Assembly (NCBI GenBank): GCA_000648925.1
Contig: JFHF01000020.1
Coordinates: 1 to 64,000, forward strand
Direction of reading: 5' to 3'
Source of the DNA: Caballeronia jiangsuensis
GTDB taxonomy: Bacteria > Pseudomonadota > Gammaproteobacteria > Burkholderiales > Burkholderiaceae
DNA: 64,000 nt
Shown: positions 51,041 to 60,625 of the stretch, piece by piece
How positions within the stretch are numbered: the first letter of the stretch is position 1
Layout: every line of letters begins with the position of its first letter
Position numbers and translations under genes: made by a program
Notes under the pieces: generated by a model
What the model saw: only the letters and a program-made list of their open reading frames with translations
Told to the model about the DNA's origin: nothing
Database searches by the model: none

Positions 51041-51703
51041 TTACTGCTGCGGCTGACGCGTCGTGCCGACAACTTCGATCTGCACGCGACGATCCGGCGC
51101 GAGGCAGGCGATGAGTTGCTTGCGATTCTTCTGCTGGCAGCTGTTGCCCGTGACCGGGTCGCGCTTGCCCTTGCCTTCCGTGTAGATACGGTTGGCTTCG
51201 ATGCCCTTGCTGACCAGGTAAGCCTTCACAGCTTGCGCACGGCGCAGCGACAGACGATCGTTGTACTTGTCCGAACCGATGCGGTCGGTGTAACCCGTTG
51301 CAACCACGACTTCGAGGTTCAGCGCGCCGATCTTCGATGCCAGATCGTCAAGCTTTTCCTTACCAGCCGGCTTCAGGACTGCCTTGTCGAAGTCGAACAG
51401 AGCGTCAGCCTGATAGGTGACCTTCTGGCTCTGGATGACCGGGGGCGGCGGAGCGACCGGTGCCGGCGGCGTCGGTGCTTGCGCGACCAGCGCGCCATCG
51501 CACTTTGCGTTTGCCGTAGCCGGGGTCCAGAATGCGTCGCGCCAGCACAATTCGTTCGTGCCGTTCATCCACACATACTCGCCCGTACCGTTCACCCAGT
51601 TGTCGTTCACAGCTTGTCGCGAGGCCGGCACCGACTGTGCCGAGGCCGATGCAGCCATAACTGCGGTAGCTGCAATGAACGCGAGCTTTGAAAGTTTATT
51701 CAT
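51041..51703 (-). CDS. ompA: OmpA-family outer membrane protein
   Basis: The 220-residue protein has a signal peptide (KLAFIAATAVMAASASA, cleaved near residue 22). A short region with two cysteines (CWRDAFW, then ANAKCDG) and a Pro-rich linker follow, then an OmpA C-terminal peptidoglycan-binding domain with VATGYTDRIGSDKYNDRLSL. It lacks an 8-strand barrel, so it is a small OmpA-like protein tied to the cell wall. A 14-bp perfect inverted repeat lies 66-128 bases upstream. Confidence 0.9.
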   Translation of the reverse strand: MNKLSKLAFIAATAVMAASASAQSVPASRQAVNDNWVNGTGEYVWMNGTNELCWRDAFWTPATANAKCDGALVAQAPTPPAPVAPPPPVIQSQKVTYQADALFDFDKAVLKPAGKEKLDDLASKIGALNLEVVVATGYTDRIGSDKYNDRLSLRRAQAVKAYLVSKGIEANRIYTEGKGKRDPVTGNSCQQKNRKQLIACLAPDRRVQIEVVGTTRQPQQ

Positions 51704-52398
51704 ATTTCTCCTCTCGAAATTGAGATTACCGCAGGTTTACTGCGAGCCTGTAGACGAAGACAAGTCATACATTGCTCGAAGTATAACATTCCCTACGGAA
51801 CAAAACGCGCTGTATAGACTTCGAGCAATGTCTAAGTTTGTGCGTTGGCATTTTGCCATATCGTTCCCTTGCAACGATAAAAATATCCCCGCACGCTGTA
51901 CGCCCGCAACCTTATGTGGTGCATGCGCAACAAGAAAGGGACAGGAGACGGTCAAGGCTGAAGAAGGCGCGAAACGTGCGCACATTACGTGCCCGAGAGC
52001 GATTTCCTGCGAGTTTTTATCGTCGGGGTTTTTACGTTTGGCAAAAGCGCGAGGCGGCATGATAGCCCGCCCAGATGACGAATTGACGGAATACGTTCCC
52101 CGGTTTTTGTAAGTAATTGGTACAGCATTGCGCATTGCGAAGTCACGCTGCACATTCCGGTTCCGCACTCGACGCACACTGTATGTATACAGCATGCGTC
52201 CGGGCGCAAATGTCGCGCATGGTAGAATCTCCTGATGCGCTGCGTTCGCACGCATAAAAAGGCATGCGCTGCATATGCGGCGCGCAGCGTACGTCGGCTA
52301 CGCGCCACGCCGGCGCATGTCGTGCGGCCGGCGGGCGAGTCCGCGAAAATCACCGCGCGCGCTGCCGTGTCGCCGCTGCAAAGTTCAAGACACGGATA
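51704..52398. other. 695-bp ompA-gyrA divergent region without a gene
   Basis: No convincing coding sequence is seen; the open frames here overlap each other and have no family-like features. It holds the ompA ribosome site (GAGAGGAG), the inverted repeat at 51769-51831, and a lower-GC zone at about 51780-52060. Next come a CTGTATGTATACAG palindrome (52176-52191) and a TAGAAT -10-like hexamer (about 52223-52228). The 5' leader of gyrA is therefore long (about 165 bases) and GC-rich. Confidence 0.6.
51769..51831 (-). promoter_or_regulatory. Perfect 14-bp inverted repeat upstream of ompA
   Basis: ACATTGCTCGAAGT (51769-51782) and ACTTCGAGCAATGT (51818-51831) are exact inverted copies 35 bases apart. 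The spacer holds TATAC-type hexamers on the minus strand, so the arms bracket the likely ompA promoter. Confidence 0.7.
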
Positions 52399-55044
52399 AT
52401 GGATCAATTCGCCAAAGAGACTCTGCCAATCTCCCTTGAGGAGGAAATGCGCCGCTCGTATCTCGATTACGCGATGAGCGTGATCGTCGGGCGCGCGCTT
52501 CCCGATGTCCGCGATGGCTTGAAGCCGGTGCATCGTCGGGCGCTCTACTCGATGCACGAGCTGAACAACGACTGGAATCGCGCGTACAAGAAATCGGCGC
52601 GTATCGTCGGCGATGTCATCGGTAAATACCATCCTCACGGCGACGCGTCCGTCTACGAGACGATCGTTCGCATGGCGCAGCCGTTCTCGCTGCGCTACAT
52701 GCTGGTCGACGGCCAGGGCAACTTCGGTTCGGTCGACGGCGACAACGCCGCGGCCATGCGTTACACCGAAATCCGCATGGCGAAGATCGGCCACGAGTTG
52801 CTGGCCGACATCGACAAGGAAACCGTCGACTTCGGTCCGAACTACGACGGTAGCGAAAACGAGCCGCTCGTTCTCCCGGCGCGCATTCCCAATCTGCTGA
52901 TCAATGGTTCGGCCGGCATCGCGGTCGGCATGGCGACGAACATTCCGCCGCACAACCTGCGCGAAATCGTCGACGCCTGTCTGCATCTGCTGAACACGCC
53001 CGAGGCCACCGTCGACGAGCTGATCGAGATCGTGCCGGCGCCGGACTTCCCGACGGCCGGCATCATCTACGGCGTCGCGGGCGTGCGCGACGGTTACCGC
53101 ACCGGGCGCGGCCGCGTCGTGATGCGCGCGGCCACGCACTTCGAAGAGATCGATCGCGGGCAGCGTCAGGCGATCATCGTCGACGAGATTCCGTATCAGG
53201 TGAACAAGCGCACGCTGCTCGAGCGCATCGCCGAACTCGTCAACGAGAAGAAGCTGGAAGGCATTTCCGACATCCGCGACGAGTCCGACAAGAGCGGCAT
53301 GCGCGTCGTGATCGAACTGAAGCGCGGGGAAGTGCCGGAAGTCATCCTGAACAATCTGTACAAGCAGACACAGCTTCAGGACACCTTCGGCATGAACATG
53401 GTCGCGCTCGTCGACGGCCAGCCCAAGCTGCTGAATCTGAAGGAAATGATCGAGTGCTTCCTGTCGCATCGACGGGAAGTGCTGACGCGGCGCACTGTAT
53501 ACGAACTGCGCAAGGCGCGCGATCGCGGGCACGTGCTCGAAGGTCTCGCCGTCGCGCTCGCGAACATCGACGACTTCATCGCGATCATCAAGGCCGCGCC
53601 GACGCCGCCGATCGCGAAACAGGAGTTGATGGCGCGTCCGTGGGATTCGTCGCTCGTGCGCGAAATGCTCACGCGCACCGAGACCGAGGCTTCGGGCGGC
53701 CGCGTCGCCTATCGTCCGGAAGGGCTGAATCCCGCGTACGGTCTCCAGGAAGACGGCCTGTATAAATTGTCGGACGTCCAGGCGCAGGAAATTCTGCAGA
53801 TGCGCCTGCAGCGCCTGACCGGGCTCGAACAGGACAAGATCGTCGGCGAATATCGCGAAGTGATGGCGCAGATCGCCGATCTGCTCGACATCCTCGCGCG
53901 GCCTGAGCGTATCCGTCAGATCATCGTCGATGAACTGGGCCAGATCCGCGCCGAATTCGGCGACGACCGCCGCTCGCGCATCGAAATGAACGCGACGGAA
54001 CTCAACACCGAAGACCTGATCACGCCGACGGACATGGTCGTGACCATGTCGCACTCGGGCTACGTGAAGTCGCAGCCGCTGTCCGAATACCGCGCGCAGA
54101 AGCGCGGCGGGCGCGGCAAGCAGGCGACGCAGATGAAGGAAGACGACTGGATCGACACGCTCTTCATCGCGAACACGCACGATCACATGCTGTGCTTCTC
54201 GAACCGCGGCCGCGTGTACTGGATCAAGGTGTACGAAGTGCCGCAGGGCTCGCGCAACTCGCGCGGCCGTCCGATCGTCAACATGTTCCCGCTGCAGGAC
54301 GGCGAGAAGATCAACGTCGTGCTGCCGATCAAGGAATTCTCGGCTGACAAGTACGTGTTCATGACGACCGCGCTCGGCACCGTCAAGAAGACGCCGCTCG
54401 AAGCATTCAGCCGTCCGATGAAGAAGGGCATCATCGCGGTCGGTCTGGACGACGGCGACTACCTCATCGGCGCGGCGATCACCGACGGCGAGCATGACGT
54501 GATGTTGTTCTCGGACGCGGGCAAGGCCGTGCGTTTCGACGAGAACGATGTCCGCGCGATGGGCCGCGAGGCACGCGGCGTGCGAGGCATGCAACTGGAA
54601 GACGGGCAGCAGGTCATCGCGATGCTGGTCGCGGGCGGCGAGAACCAGTCGGTGCTTACGGCTACCGAGAACGGTTACGGCAAGCGCACGCCGATCAACG
54701 AGTACACGCGTCACGGCCGCGGCACGAAGGGTATGATCGCGATCCAGACATCGGAGCGCAACGGCCGGGTCGTCGCCGCGACGCTCGTCGAGCCGGAGAG
54801 CGAGATCATGCTCATCACGACTTCGGGCGTGCTCATTCGCACGCGTGTTTCCGAAATCCGCGAAATGGGCCGTGCAACTCAAGGTGTTACACTCATCAGC
54901 CTTGACGAGGGAACGAAGTTGTCGGGACTGCAGCATATCGCCGAGGCGGAAGCCGAGGCCGAACTCGAAGCAGATGCCGGTTCGGAAGACTCTGCCGCCA
55001 AGCCCGGCGATGCGGAAAATGATGAAGGCGGAGAAAGCGCCTGA
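52399..55044 (+). CDS. gyrA: DNA gyrase subunit A
   Basis: The 881-residue protein is the cleavage-rejoining subunit of gyrase. The active Tyr122 is in AAMRYTEIRMAK and the GyrA box is QKRGGRGKQ, which separates it from ParC. The C-terminal beta-pinwheel and an acidic tail are present. E. coli numbering fits exactly up to Tyr122. The quinolone region reads HPHGDASVYETIV, so position 83 is Ala and 87 is Glu. The ATG at 52399 was chosen from homology; upstream in-frame codons to 52264 are in the leader. Confidence 0.97.
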   Translation: MDQFAKETLPISLEEEMRRSYLDYAMSVIVGRALPDVRDGLKPVHRRALYSMHELNNDWNRAYKKSARIVGDVIGKYHPHGDASVYETIVRMAQPFSLRYMLVDGQGNFGSVDGDNAAAMRYTEIRMAKIGHELLADIDKETVDFGPNYDGSENEPLVLPARIPNLLINGSAGIAVGMATNIPPHNLREIVDACLHLLNTPEATVDELIEIVPAPDFPTAGIIYGVAGVRDGYRTGRGRVVMRAATHFEEIDRGQRQAIIVDEIPYQVNKRTLLERIAELVNEKKLEGISDIRDESDKSGMRVVIELKRGEVPEVILNNLYKQTQLQDTFGMNMVALVDGQPKLLNLKEMIECFLSHRREVLTRRTVYELRKARDRGHVLEGLAVALANIDDFIAIIKAAPTPPIAKQELMARPWDSSLVREMLTRTETEASGGRVAYRPEGLNPAYGLQEDGLYKLSDVQAQEILQMRLQRLTGLEQDKIVGEYREVMAQIADLLDILARPERIRQIIVDELGQIRAEFGDDRRSRIEMNATELNTEDLITPTDMVVTMSHSGYVKSQPLSEYRAQKRGGRGKQATQMKEDDWIDTLFIANTHDHMLCFSNRGRVYWIKVYEVPQGSRNSRGRPIVNMFPLQDGEKINVVLPIKEFSADKYVFMTTALGTVKKTPLEAFSRPMKKGIIAVGLDDGDYLIGAAITDGEHDVMLFSDAGKAVRFDENDVRAMGREARGVRGMQLEDGQQVIAMLVAGGENQSVLTATENGYGKRTPINEYTRHGRGTKGMIAIQTSERNGRVVAATLVEPESEIMLITTSGVLIRTRVSEIREMGRATQGVTLISLDEGTKLSGLQHIAEAEAEAELEADAGSEDSAAKPGDAENDEGGESA

Positions 55045-55202
55045 TATTTTTTGTGTCGCGGGTCTCTCGTTATCGCTTTTGAAAGCTCGGATTAGTTAAG
55101 CTGCGCGACGTGAGTTCGTTGTCGGCGTCAGGCAAGGCCGGCGTCGGAAAACGGGCAAAAGCTCGTCGCCAGTGCTGAACTGGATATTTTTTACAGGGAG
55201 TA

Positions 55203-55820
55203 ATGATGCAAGGACGTTTCAAGCAGTGGATGTTGCTGGCCGCTTTCGTGCCGACTTTCGCGATGGCTCAGTCGCTTCAGAACCAGGCGCCCGCACAGTC
55301 GGCCGCACCGGCGGCCGCAGCAGCACCGGTTGATCCGGCCAAGCAAGCCGCGATCAAGGACCTGCTCGACGCGATCGATGCGCAAAAGCTGGTCGGCGCG
55401 ATCGGTAACAGCGCACAGATGCAATCGAAGCAACTCGTGCCGGCGATCCTCTCGGACGCGCTGTCCGAGAACAAGACGCTGAACGACAAGCAGAAGCAAG
55501 CCGCTGTTCCGTCGCTGCAAAAGAATGCAGTGCCGAAGCTGGTCGATTCCGCTGGCCAGGTCTTCGCAACCGACGCATTCCGCAAGGACGCGATGCAGGC
55601 TCAGTACGACGCGTACGCGAAGTACTATTCGACCGACGAGATCAAGGATCTGACCAACTTCTACAAGAGCCCGACCGGCCGCAAGTTCATCCAGGTTCAG
55701 GACCAGGTTGGCCGCGACGTCGTGAACGGCCTGATGCAGAAGTACATGCCGCAAGCCATCAAGGCAACGCGCACGCAAGCCGATCAGGAAGTGGCGAGCG
55801 TCAAGCCGAGCGCCAAGTAA
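55203..55820 (+). CDS. DUF2059 domain protein, exported
   Basis: The 205-residue protein has a signal peptide (WMLLAAFVPTFAMA, cleaved near residue 22) and an Ala/Pro-rich linker. A helical DUF2059 domain follows, with YAKYYSTDEIKDLTNFYKSP and GRKFIQVQDQVGRDV. Its function is unknown. Its place between gyrA and serC appears conserved in Burkholderia relatives. GGGAG in TACAGGGAGTAATG is the ribosome site; two adjacent ATGs (55203, 55206) could start it. Confidence 0.87.
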   Translation: MMQGRFKQWMLLAAFVPTFAMAQSLQNQAPAQSAAPAAAAAPVDPAKQAAIKDLLDAIDAQKLVGAIGNSAQMQSKQLVPAILSDALSENKTLNDKQKQAAVPSLQKNAVPKLVDSAGQVFATDAFRKDAMQAQYDAYAKYYSTDEIKDLTNFYKSPTGRKFIQVQDQVGRDVVNGLMQKYMPQAIKATRTQADQEVASVKPSAK

Positions 55821-56014
55821 GCGCGGCGTCGGTCTGACGGGAATCCGCTGGACGGCGCTTGCCGTCCCTTGCATTGGCGGGTTTTCAGGACAGTGCGATA
55901 ATGGCTGTTTGCGCAAGACGCGCAAACAGCCATTTCTTTTTGGACGTGAGAACGCGGCCTTCGTTTGATCCGCCGTTCATTCGCGTCTGCAAATCGTATT
56001 TCCGGGATCTCCAG

Positions 56015-57097
56015 ATGCGCGTGTTCAATTTCTCCGCCGGCCCCGCCGCCATACCAGAAGAAGTTCTGAGGCAAGCCGCCGATGAAATGCTCGACTGGCA
56101 AGGCAGTGGCATGAGCGTAATGGAAATGAGCCACCGCGGCACGGAATTCACGTCGATCCACGAGGCTGCGCTCACCGACCTGCGCGACCTGCTCAAGGTG
56201 CCCGCGTCGCATCGGATCCTTTTTCTGCAGGGCGGCGGCATCGGCGAAAACGCGATCGTGCCGATGAACCTGCTGGGCAGGAAGCAGACCGCCGACTTCG
56301 TCGTGACCGGTTCGTGGTCGACGAAATCGTTCAAGGAATCGCAGAAATACGGCACGCCGCATCTCGCGGCCAACGGCAAGACCGAAGAGGGTTTCACGCG
56401 CGTTCCGGCCTTCAGCGAATGGAAGCTGTCGGACGATCCGGCCTACGTGCATCTGTGCTCGAACGAAACCATCGACGGCGTCGAAACCTTCGAGATTCCC
56501 GATCTGGGCGACATTCCGCTCGTCGCCGATGCGTCCTCGCACATCCTGTCGCGCCCGATGGACATCGCCAAGTTCGGCGTGCTCTTCGGCGGCGCGCAGA
56601 AGAACATCGGCATGGCGGGCGTGACCGTCGTGATCGTGCGTGAAGATCTGCTCGACCGCGCGCTGCCCATCTGCCCGTCCGCGTTCGAGTGGAAGATCGT
56701 CGCGGAAAACAACTCGATGTACAACACGCCGCCGACCTACGCGATCTACATCGCGGGCCTCGTCTTCAAGTGGCTGAAGAAGCAGGGCGGCCTGGAAGCG
56801 ATCGAGTCGCGCAACGTCGAAAAGGCGAAGCTGCTGTACGACACCATCGACTCCAGCGATTTCTACGTCAACAAGGTCGAACGCCAGAACCGTTCGCGCA
56901 TGAACGTGCCGTTCTTCCTTGCCGACGAATCGCGCAATACCGATTTCCTGGCCGGCGCGAAGGCGCGTGGGCTGTTGCAACTGAAGGGCCACAAGTCCGT
57001 CGGCGGCATGCGGGCATCGATCTACAACGCGGTGCCGATCGAGGGAGTCAACGCTCTCGTCGATTACATGAAGGAATTCGAGCGCACGGGCGCTTAA
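56015..57097 (+). CDS. serC: Phosphoserine aminotransferase
   Basis: The 360-residue PLP enzyme makes 3-phosphoserine (and the pyridoxal precursor 4-phosphohydroxy-threonine) from glutamate. Lys196 in FGGAQKNIGMAG forms the Schiff base. The start MRVFNFSAGPAAIPEEVLRQ and SHRGTEF segment are typical. The frame is open upstream to 55859, but that part is non-homologous leader. It is first in serC-pheA-tyrA-aroA-cmk-rpsA-ihfB. Confidence 0.97.
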   Translation: MRVFNFSAGPAAIPEEVLRQAADEMLDWQGSGMSVMEMSHRGTEFTSIHEAALTDLRDLLKVPASHRILFLQGGGIGENAIVPMNLLGRKQTADFVVTGSWSTKSFKESQKYGTPHLAANGKTEEGFTRVPAFSEWKLSDDPAYVHLCSNETIDGVETFEIPDLGDIPLVADASSHILSRPMDIAKFGVLFGGAQKNIGMAGVTVVIVREDLLDRALPICPSAFEWKIVAENNSMYNTPPTYAIYIAGLVFKWLKKQGGLEAIESRNVEKAKLLYDTIDSSDFYVNKVERQNRSRMNVPFFLADESRNTDFLAGAKARGLLQLKGHKSVGGMRASIYNAVPIEGVNALVDYMKEFERTGA

Positions 57098-57137
57098 CGG
57101 CGCGACGCTCACTCAACCGCACAAGCTCAAGCACCGC

Positions 57138-58220
57138 ATGGACGACGATCTCAATTCAAGACTCAAACCGCTGCGTGAGCGCATCGACGTGCTCGACGCG
57201 CAGCTCATCGCGCTGTTGAATCAGCGCGCATCCGTCGCGCTGGAAGTCGGCGAAGTGAAGAAGCATTTCAATGCGCCCGTGTTTCGTCCGGAGCGCGAGA
57301 TGCAGGTTATCGCGCGGCTTCAGGAAATGAGCGACGGGCCGCTCGCCGATGAGCACATCGCGTCGATCTGGCGCGAGATCATGGCCGCGAGCCGCGCGCT
57401 CGAACAAACCATCAGCGCGGCGTTTCTGGGGCCCGTCGGCACGTACAGCGAACAGGCGATGTTCGAATACTTCGGCCATTCGATTCAGGGCGTGCCGTGC
57501 CCGTCGATCGACGAAGTGTTTCGCGCCGTCGAAGCGGGCGCGGCGCAGTACGGCGTCGTGCCGGTCGAGAATTCGGCGGAAGGCGCGGTGTCGCGCACGC
57601 TGGATTTGCTGCTGCAGACATCGCTTCTGATCGGCGGCGAGCTTGCGCTGCCGATCCATCACAATTTGCTCACTGCGTCCGGTACGCTCGATGGCGCGAA
57701 GCGCGTGTGCGCGCATCCGCAGGCGCTCGCGCAGTGTCAGCGCTGGTTGAGCGCGAACGTGCCGCATTTGGCGCGTCAGGCCGTGTCGAGCAACGCGGAA
57801 GCCGCGCGCATGGCGGTCGATGATCCGACGGTCGCGGCCATCGCAGGCGATCGCGCCGCGACGCATTACGGCCTCGGCGTCGTGTTCTCGATGATCCAGG
57901 ACGACCCGCACAATCGCACGCGTTTCGTGATCGTCGGCAAGCAGCCGACGGATTCGAGCGGCCACGATCAGACGTCGCTCATCGTCACGGTGAAGAACGA
58001 GTCGGGCGCGGTGTTCAAGCTGCTGGAGCCGCTCGCCAAACACGGTGTCTCGATGACGCGCTTCGAATCGCGCCCGGCGCGCTCCGGCGCGTGGGAGTAC
58101 TACTTCTATATCGACATCGAAGGCCATCGCGACGATGCCGCCGTGGCCGGCGCGCTAGAGGAGCTGGGGCGCAAGTCCGCGTTCCTGAAAATCCTCGGCT
58201 CGTATCCGCGGGCGCGCTGA
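57138..58220 (+). CDS. pheA: Chorismate mutase / prephenate dehydratase
   Basis: The 360-residue bifunctional P-protein commits chorismate to phenylalanine. An AroQ chorismate mutase domain covers about residues 5-88 (RERIDVLDAQLIALLNQRA). Prephenate dehydratase follows (FLGPVGTYSEQAMFEYFG and VPVENSAEGAVSRTLDLLL). A C-terminal ACT domain with GVSMTRFESRPARSGAWEY binds Phe for feedback control. It is 40 bp after serC. Confidence 0.96.
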   Translation: MDDDLNSRLKPLRERIDVLDAQLIALLNQRASVALEVGEVKKHFNAPVFRPEREMQVIARLQEMSDGPLADEHIASIWREIMAASRALEQTISAAFLGPVGTYSEQAMFEYFGHSIQGVPCPSIDEVFRAVEAGAAQYGVVPVENSAEGAVSRTLDLLLQTSLLIGGELALPIHHNLLTASGTLDGAKRVCAHPQALAQCQRWLSANVPHLARQAVSSNAEAARMAVDDPTVAAIAGDRAATHYGLGVVFSMIQDDPHNRTRFVIVGKQPTDSSGHDQTSLIVTVKNESGAVFKLLEPLAKHGVSMTRFESRPARSGAWEYYFYIDIEGHRDDAAVAGALEELGRKSAFLKILGSYPRAR

Positions 58221-58297
58221 TTGGCTCATCGCCGCTGCGATGAATCGCGGCGGTTCGTTTCACCTTGCGTCGGACGACGCACTCTTATCGATGTCCC

Positions 58298-59224
58298 GTG
58301 GCTGCGTTCTCTTTCAACAAACTGGTTATCTTCGGCGTCGGTCTGATCGGCGGTTCGCTTGCGCGCGCCTTGCGTGAACGCGCGGGGCTCGCGGGTCGTG
58401 TCGTCGGTGTGGGGCGCTCGGCCGCATCGGTCGAGCGCGCGCTCGAACTCGGCGTGATCGACGAAGCCGCCGCGCTCGGCGACGACGCCGCGCTCGCGAA
58501 CGCGCTTCGAGGCGCGGACGTGGTGTTGCTCGCCGCGCCCGTCGCGCAGACCGAGCCGCTGCTCGCGCGGATCGCGCCGTTTCTCGACGCGCGCACCATC
58601 GTCACCGATGCGGGCAGCACGAAGACGGATGTCGTGGCTTCGGCGCGGCGCGCGCTGGGCGAGCGCATCGCGCAGTTCGTGCCGGGGCATCCGATCGCCG
58701 GGCGCGAGTCGAGCGGCGTCGAGGCCGCGTTGCCCGATCTGTACGTCGATCGCAATGTCGTGCTGTGCCCGTTGCCCGACAACGCGGCGGACGATGTCGA
58801 GCGCATCGCGTCGATGTGGCGCGCGACCGGCGCGTGCGTGCGCGAAATGAGCGAGGCGCAGCACGATCGCGTGTTTGCATCGGTGAGTCATCTGCCGCAC
58901 GTGCTGTCGTTCGCGCTCGTCGATCAGATTCTCGATACGCCCGACGCCGATCTGAAATTTTCGTTCGCCGCGGGCGGCTTCCGCGATTTCACGCGCATCG
59001 CGGCTTCGAGCCCGGAAATGTGGCGCGATATCTGTCTCGCGAATCGCGCCGCGCTGCTCGCCGAACTCGACGATTACACTTCCGTGCTCGCGCGGTTTCG
59101 CGCGGCGATCGACGCATCGGATGGCGCGGCGCTCGAAGCGGCGTTCGCACGTTCGCGCGTGGCGCGCAAAGAATGGCAGGAACGCGGCGGCATCAAGCCA
59201 TCCAACGATATCGCCGCGAAATAA
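58298..59224 (+). CDS. tyrA: Prephenate dehydrogenase
   Basis: The 308-residue enzyme converts prephenate to 4-hydroxyphenylpyruvate for tyrosine. The NAD motif is VIFGVGLIGGSLARAL, and GHPIAGRESSG and HDRVFASVSHLPHVL carry the substrate-site residues. GTG 58298 is the likely start; TTG 58265 is in frame upstream and no strong ribosome site supports either. It follows pheA after 77 bp with no hisC-type aminotransferase gene between them. Confidence 0.94.
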   Translation: MAAFSFNKLVIFGVGLIGGSLARALRERAGLAGRVVGVGRSAASVERALELGVIDEAAALGDDAALANALRGADVVLLAAPVAQTEPLLARIAPFLDARTIVTDAGSTKTDVVASARRALGERIAQFVPGHPIAGRESSGVEAALPDLYVDRNVVLCPLPDNAADDVERIASMWRATGACVREMSEAQHDRVFASVSHLPHVLSFALVDQILDTPDADLKFSFAAGGFRDFTRIAASSPEMWRDICLANRAALLAELDDYTSVLARFRAAIDASDGAALEAAFARSRVARKEWQERGGIKPSNDIAAK

Positions 59225-59245
59225 GCTGTGACCCAAGGAAACACT

Positions 59246-60550
59246 ATGGAACATCTCGATCTCGGACCTTTCTCTCGCGCGTCCGGCACCGTGCGCCTGC
59301 CCGGCTCGAAGAGCATTTCGAACCGCGTGCTGCTGCTCGCGGCGCTCGCGAGCGGCGAAACGTCCATCACGAATCTACTCGATTCCGACGACACGCGCGT
59401 CATGCTCGCCGCGCTCAAAACGCTCGGCGTCGCGGTGCGTGAGGATGGCGAGCGCGTGATCGTCGGCGGGACGGGCGGCGCGTTTCCGTCGAAATCGGCG
59501 GAGCTGTTTCTCGGCAACGCGGGCACGGCGGTGCGGCCGCTGACCGCGGCGCTCGCGGTGAACGGCGGCGAATACCGCGTGCACGGCGTGCCGCGCATGC
59601 ACGAGCGGCCGATCGGCGATCTCGTCGACGGGCTGCGTCAGATCGGCGCTGCGATCGATTACGAACTGAACGACGGCTTTCCGCCGCTGCGGATTCACGC
59701 CGCGAAGATCGCGATCGACAAGCCGATCCGCGTGCGCGGCGACGTGTCGAGTCAGTTCCTGACCGCGCTCCTGATGAGCCTGCCAGTCGTCGATGGCCGG
59801 ACTGGTCCGGTTGCGATCGAGATCGAAGGCGAGCTCATCTCGAAGCCGTACATCGACATCACGATCCGCCTGATGGAGCGCTTTGGCGTGACCGTCGAGC
59901 GCGAAGGCTGGTCGCGTTTCACGATTCCGGCCGGCGCGGGCTACAAGTCGCCGGGCGCGATCATGGTCGAAGGCGACGCGTCGTCCGCGTCGTATTTCCT
60001 CGCGGCGGGCGCTATCGGCCACGGGCCGGTGCGCGTGGAAGGCGTCGGACGTTCGAGCATTCAGGGCGATGTCGGTTTCGCGGACGCGCTCAATCGCATG
60101 GGCGCGAACGTGATGATGGGCGAGGACTGGATCGAGGTGCGCGGCGTCGAGTCGGACGATGGCAAGCTCGCGCCCATCGACATGGACTTCAACCTGATCC
60201 CCGACGCCGCGATGACCATCGCCGTGGCCGCGCTGTTCGCGAGCGGCACGACGACCTTGCGCAATATCGCGAGCTGGCGCGTGAAGGAAACCGATCGCAT
60301 CGCCGCGATGGCGAAGGAACTGCGCAAGGTCGGCGCGACGGTGGAAGAGGGCGCGGACTATCTCGTCGTCACGCCGCCGGCGAAGCTCACGCCGAACGCC
60401 GCGATCGATACCTACGACGACCACCGCATGGCGATGTGCTTCTCGCTCGTCAGTCTCGGCGGCGTGCCGGTGCGCATCAACGATCCGAAATGCGTGAACA
60501 AGACCTTCCCGGACTATTTCGAGCGTTTTTTGACGCTCGTGGAAGCGTAA
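59246..60550 (+). CDS. aroA: 5-enolpyruvylshikimate-3-phosphate synthase
   Basis: The 434-residue EPSP synthase joins PEP to shikimate 3-phosphate. It has LPGSKSISNRVLLLAALASG, LFLGNAGTAVRPLTAAL (the glycine-rich PEP and glyphosate-binding site of a class I enzyme), and the C-terminal DTYDDHRMAMCFSL. ATG 59246 follows AAGGA; GTG 59228 is an in-frame alternative. It lies 21 bp after tyrA. Confidence 0.97.
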   Translation: MEHLDLGPFSRASGTVRLPGSKSISNRVLLLAALASGETSITNLLDSDDTRVMLAALKTLGVAVREDGERVIVGGTGGAFPSKSAELFLGNAGTAVRPLTAALAVNGGEYRVHGVPRMHERPIGDLVDGLRQIGAAIDYELNDGFPPLRIHAAKIAIDKPIRVRGDVSSQFLTALLMSLPVVDGRTGPVAIEIEGELISKPYIDITIRLMERFGVTVEREGWSRFTIPAGAGYKSPGAIMVEGDASSASYFLAAGAIGHGPVRVEGVGRSSIQGDVGFADALNRMGANVMMGEDWIEVRGVESDDGKLAPIDMDFNLIPDAAMTIAVAALFASGTTTLRNIASWRVKETDRIAAMAKELRKVGATVEEGADYLVVTPPAKLTPNAAIDTYDDHRMAMCFSLVSLGGVPVRINDPKCVNKTFPDYFERFLTLVEA

Positions 60551-60625
60551 TCGGAGCGCTGTACCGTGAAACGCGATGACTTCGAATTCAATGACCGCAA
60601 TAACGGGCCAGACCGGCCAGACTCG

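Noticed and set aside
52176..52191. LexA-box-like palindrome CTGTATGTATACAG before gyrA
   Set aside because: LexA sites need CTGT-N8-ACAG; here the spacing is N6. It may still be a site for another factor but it is not a LexA box.
51737..52255. 172-residue minus-strand frame in the ompA-gyrA gap
   Set aside because: No ribosome site, composition unlike neighbours, no domain, and it runs through the inverted repeat and promoter region.
51985..54936. 983-residue minus-strand frame opposite gyrA
   Set aside because: gyrA is unmistakable here. The opposite frame is low in hydrophobic segments and has no family features.
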